A DNA stretch of 38,104 nt from a virus. Below the pieces are notes generated by a model. That model was given only the letters and a program-made list of their open reading frames with translations. It did no database searches and had not been told where the DNA came from. The position numbers and the translations under genes are program-made. Numbering within the stretch: the first letter of the stretch is position 1; every line of letters begins with the position of its first letter. Positions 37,001 through 38,104 of this stretch are shown here, piece after piece. The stretch covers positions 1 to 38,104 of IMG/VR virus record IMGVR_UViG_3300045051_000100; one strand, written 5' to 3'.

Positions 37001-38104
37001 AAAGGTGAAGTTGGTAAAGTTGCATCTGAGGTTATTGCACCATTTACAGGCGTTCCTACATCAATTGCCGGCAAGACAGTCGCTTACTCACCTATCGGAC
37101 TAGCAAAGGGTATTGTCAATACTGGCCGTGTGTTAGCTGGTAAAGTACCAGAACTACAACGACAGGCTGCTCAAGAGATTGGTCGTGGTGTAATGGGTAC
37201 TGGTTTGTTCGGACTAGGCGCATACCTCACAAGCCAAGGACTGATGACTGGACAACCTAAAGATGCAAAGGAAGCCGAACTGTGGGCTGCGGAAAACAAA
37301 CCATCTAATTCAGTTAAGATGCCTGACGGTAAATGGTACGGTATTAACTCGATTGGCCCTCAAAGTCTTGTGATGTTAGCTGGTTCTAAAGCACAAGAGG
37401 AAATGGCTAAAGGCGACAAAGGCAACCTTGGCACGTACGCGGCTGGAGTCGGTAAAGACCAACTAAGTCAAACATTCCTAGCTGGTGTACAAGGCCCACT
37501 TAATGCCTTAACTGACCCAGTGAGATACGGACAAAGTTACCTAGGTAGCCAAGCATCATCTGTAGTACCTAATATCATTAAAGATACCGCTAAGGCCTTT
37601 GATACTAAACAGCGAGAAAATAACTCTGTTGGTGACTACTTCCAGAACTCTATACCTGGTTGGCGCAATATGAACGTAGTTAAACGTGATGTCATGGGCA
37701 AAGAGATGCCACAAGAACCAACTGGCCCATCGGCATTTGTAGACCTATTCAACTCTAAGACTCCTAACAATGACCCAGTAATCCAAGAGTTAGACCGACT
37801 ATATAACGTAGGGCAAGAAGCCACCCCATCAAAACTTAATAAGAATATGTCGGTATTAGGGCAAAAGTTCACTCTAACACCTACAGAACTAAACAATTTT
37901 GAAAAGACCACTGGTGAAAGTGTCTCCAACCAGTTCAGTTCAATTATGAATACACCTGAGTACCAGCAAGCAAGTGACGAAGCTAAGAAGAAAGTATTGG
38001 ACAGCCTAGTTAGCGATATACGGAGTTCAGCCAAGATGGATGTTGCCAGTGGTGTCACACCAACTTCTACTGTAAGTACGACCTCCAAGATTGATTCCTC
38101 TAAA
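34034..38104 (+). CDS. Giant polyvalent virion protein with ART-like domain (continues at 1-621)
   Basis: The frame runs to the window end and, on the circle, to 621: 1,518 residues. The Pro/Gln-rich N-terminus (20-90) is followed by Gly/Ala-rich helices (100-380). RGSAEAGMFDPTGKL near 430 is a typical linker of phage polyvalent proteins. Residues 505-565 (DVKIYRSSPVNEINNGDWVT, TSKTYANDI, KVYEYTVKAKDLNLP) match an ADP-ribosyltransferase-like ART-PolyVal domain. Then come long helical LPD-like regions (HERNLFGNSIMLGSEV near 807) and W-A-A-E-N...KWYGINSIGPQSLVML near 1085-1110. A virion protein ejected with DNA is likely. The ART activity is an inference. Confidence 0.78.
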   Translation, partial: MFDLKKLFDPFAKPTVKSTPQPASTSQAIKKPVDNRPFPMRVPGTTPTPQQQVQFTPPVQQFKPAIVPQFNRPQVKSVIAKPNNNGNPFNMIGDAGKFIGDFVPNAIGSGLKSGVAGISNAVNDLTTGFDKYQTQKNTQDLLNTLGLSKLGNGKSVGAKAGQAVGDIISGLATFVPTTGEKVISQIPKAVLQGELARAANDAYAKGNTALGGNLQAESQNHGITLNDVASNTAQGVLAALTSGAGVAKPVTNAAENALAKGTGNVLDRAVANYAKFGEGAGLNNLAKNLLVKQGGTGAAFGLSGTVADPNATPQDYLNSAASGYAGGVGFGLLGKALSPPAKAVNKVTTKLVSNTPKGRVGERGSIQLPTINQELRQMNETLRSLNTEHGKLLAKGLSENSPAVKANARSYKIALNEKMAIQKRIGQRGSAEAGMFDPTGKLGKEVPKTSYRSSHQIDTVTSRNLSNLTNLDGDINTIKSKYGLTNYDNKDITNLKKIVGNPEADVKIYRSSPVNEINNGDWVTTSKTYANDIKAQNGGKVYEYTVKAKDLNLPQNIEDNPSLARFSAFQYNKSDIAPQVSKTAELPIVGPKITKTTSKKASEVDPLLKERGFVKSAKQSEFVSDAAKSQLDSTYTTKANKVLQDKAAIRISKDPTKAYDYALRTHSDEGTATAIALAQEYRKTGKYDLEASLINEKARRLTEAGREVQAASLIDKMSPEGVVQSAAQTIQKYNETAKKPIPELTGKIAEQFTKQAEKIGKMKDGRAKNVELWKLKEDMANLIPSTVADKAITVWKAGLLTSLRTHERNLFGNSIMLGSEVAKDVPSVLADKLMSLKTGKRTLTPTVKGMGEFGSKGTRQQVSDLVKYGVDLSKDISKYDVNHITWGKGKIQQGLKAYTDAVFRPLGAEDVTFANAAMARSLYDQAGAMAINAGKKGDAGFIRKLVKKPTDTMLETALKDAEYATFHDKTALGGLASKGKQFVQGLPGWKGEVGKVASEVIAPFTGVPTSIAGKTVAYSPIGLAKGIVNTGRVLAGKVPELQRQAAQEIGRGVMGTGLFGLGAYLTSQGLMTGQPKDAKEAELWAAENKPSNSVKMPDGKWYGINSIGPQSLVMLAGSKAQEEMAKGDKGNLGTYAAGVGKDQLSQTFLAGVQGPLNALTDPVRYGQSYLGSQASSVVPNIIKDTAKAFDTKQRENNSVGDYFQNSIPGWRNMNVVKRDVMGKEMPQEPTGPSAFVDLFNSKTPNNDPVIQELDRLYNVGQEATPSKLNKNMSVLGQKFTLTPTELNNFEKTTGESVSNQFSSIMNTPEYQQASDEAKKKVLDSLVSDIRSSAKMDVASGVTPTSTVSTTSKIDSSK
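37970..38104. repeat. Terminal direct repeat, right copy
   Basis: Copy of bases 1-135 with one mismatch at 38096. See the left copy for interpretation. Confidence 0.93.

Noticed and set aside
1-38104. Alternative genetic code with TGA as Gly (as in Absconditabacteria/Gracilibacteria)
   Set aside because: Many well-formed genes end in TGA with ATGA overlaps to the next start, and no gene contains in-frame TGA. The standard code fits.
1-38104. Integrase, attachment site or lysogeny module
   Set aside because: No tyrosine or serine recombinase motif, no excisionase and no repressor were recognised on either strand. The terminal repeat is explained by circular assembly, not by attachment sites.

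Overview
The window is the complete or near-complete genome of a tailed double-stranded DNA phage, opened inside its largest gene. The first 135 bases (1-135) recur as the last 135 bases (37970-38104) with one mismatch, so the molecule is circular or circularly permuted, about 37,969 bp. The standard genetic code fits: TAA, TAG and TGA all end well-formed genes. Most genes have Shine-Dalgarno (SD) sites and overlap by ATGA, TAATG or similar. I see no integrase, excisionase or CI-like repressor, so nothing supports lysogeny. I also see no DNA polymerase or helicase, so the phage probably uses the host replisome. The absence of a recognisable tape measure or sheath, together with a stabilisation-type protein and a 1,518-residue multidomain virion protein, suggests a short-tailed (podovirus-like) particle. 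The phi-LC3-type holin, the XhlA-like protein and the style of the tail appendages point to a host with a Gram-positive-like wall. The appendage proteins remind me of sequences from Saccharibacteria/Patescibacteria, but that host guess is only an inference.

Layout. (1) Late region, 22.6 kb to the end and wrapping to 6.7 kb: portal, two small proteins, scaffold, major capsid protein, decoration-like protein, beta-rich appendage and fibre genes, a 10-repeat protein, a probable ejection protein, the giant polyvalent protein (34034 through the junction to 621), connector, stabilisation-like protein and tail appendage. The lysis cassette follows (XhlA-like, endolysin, holin, 38-residue membrane peptide). 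(2) 6.7-8.9 kb: small rightward unit with a DUF1599/Nmad1-like protein and a calcineurin-like phosphoesterase. (3) 8.9-10.8 kb: the only leftward unit, with a replication-initiator-like gene that contains an iteron array, preceded by a regulatory region rich in promoters and repeats. (4) 10.8-13.6 kb: recombination unit with an ERF annealing protein, an HNH nuclease, a PD-(D/E)XK-like nuclease and a DNA methyltransferase. (5) 13.65-19.3 kb: about 25 very small early accessory genes, starting with a membrane protein and a lytic transglycosylase joined by a canonical -1 slippery site. (6) 19.4-22.5 kb: packaging unit with small and large terminase.

Promoters with good sigma70-like boxes head each unit: rightward near 6662, 10801, 13655, 19368 and 22554; leftward near 10673 and 10398. 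Several share spacer wording (an ACATAAGC-like block or an ACGTGC/TATGC block before the -10). Hairpin terminators lie at 8965-9065, 10515-10545 and 19331-19358.

The most unusual points are the following. A possible programmed frameshift fuses a membrane anchor to a muralytic domain. An internal start in the endolysin could release its wall-binding half. Three free-standing HNH/endonuclease VII genes sit at late-gene junctions in ways that appear to regenerate the disrupted junction. Two genes lack any AUG/GUG/UUG where the SD says they start. A set of early genes shares duplicated start and stop junctions, as if built from exchangeable cassettes.
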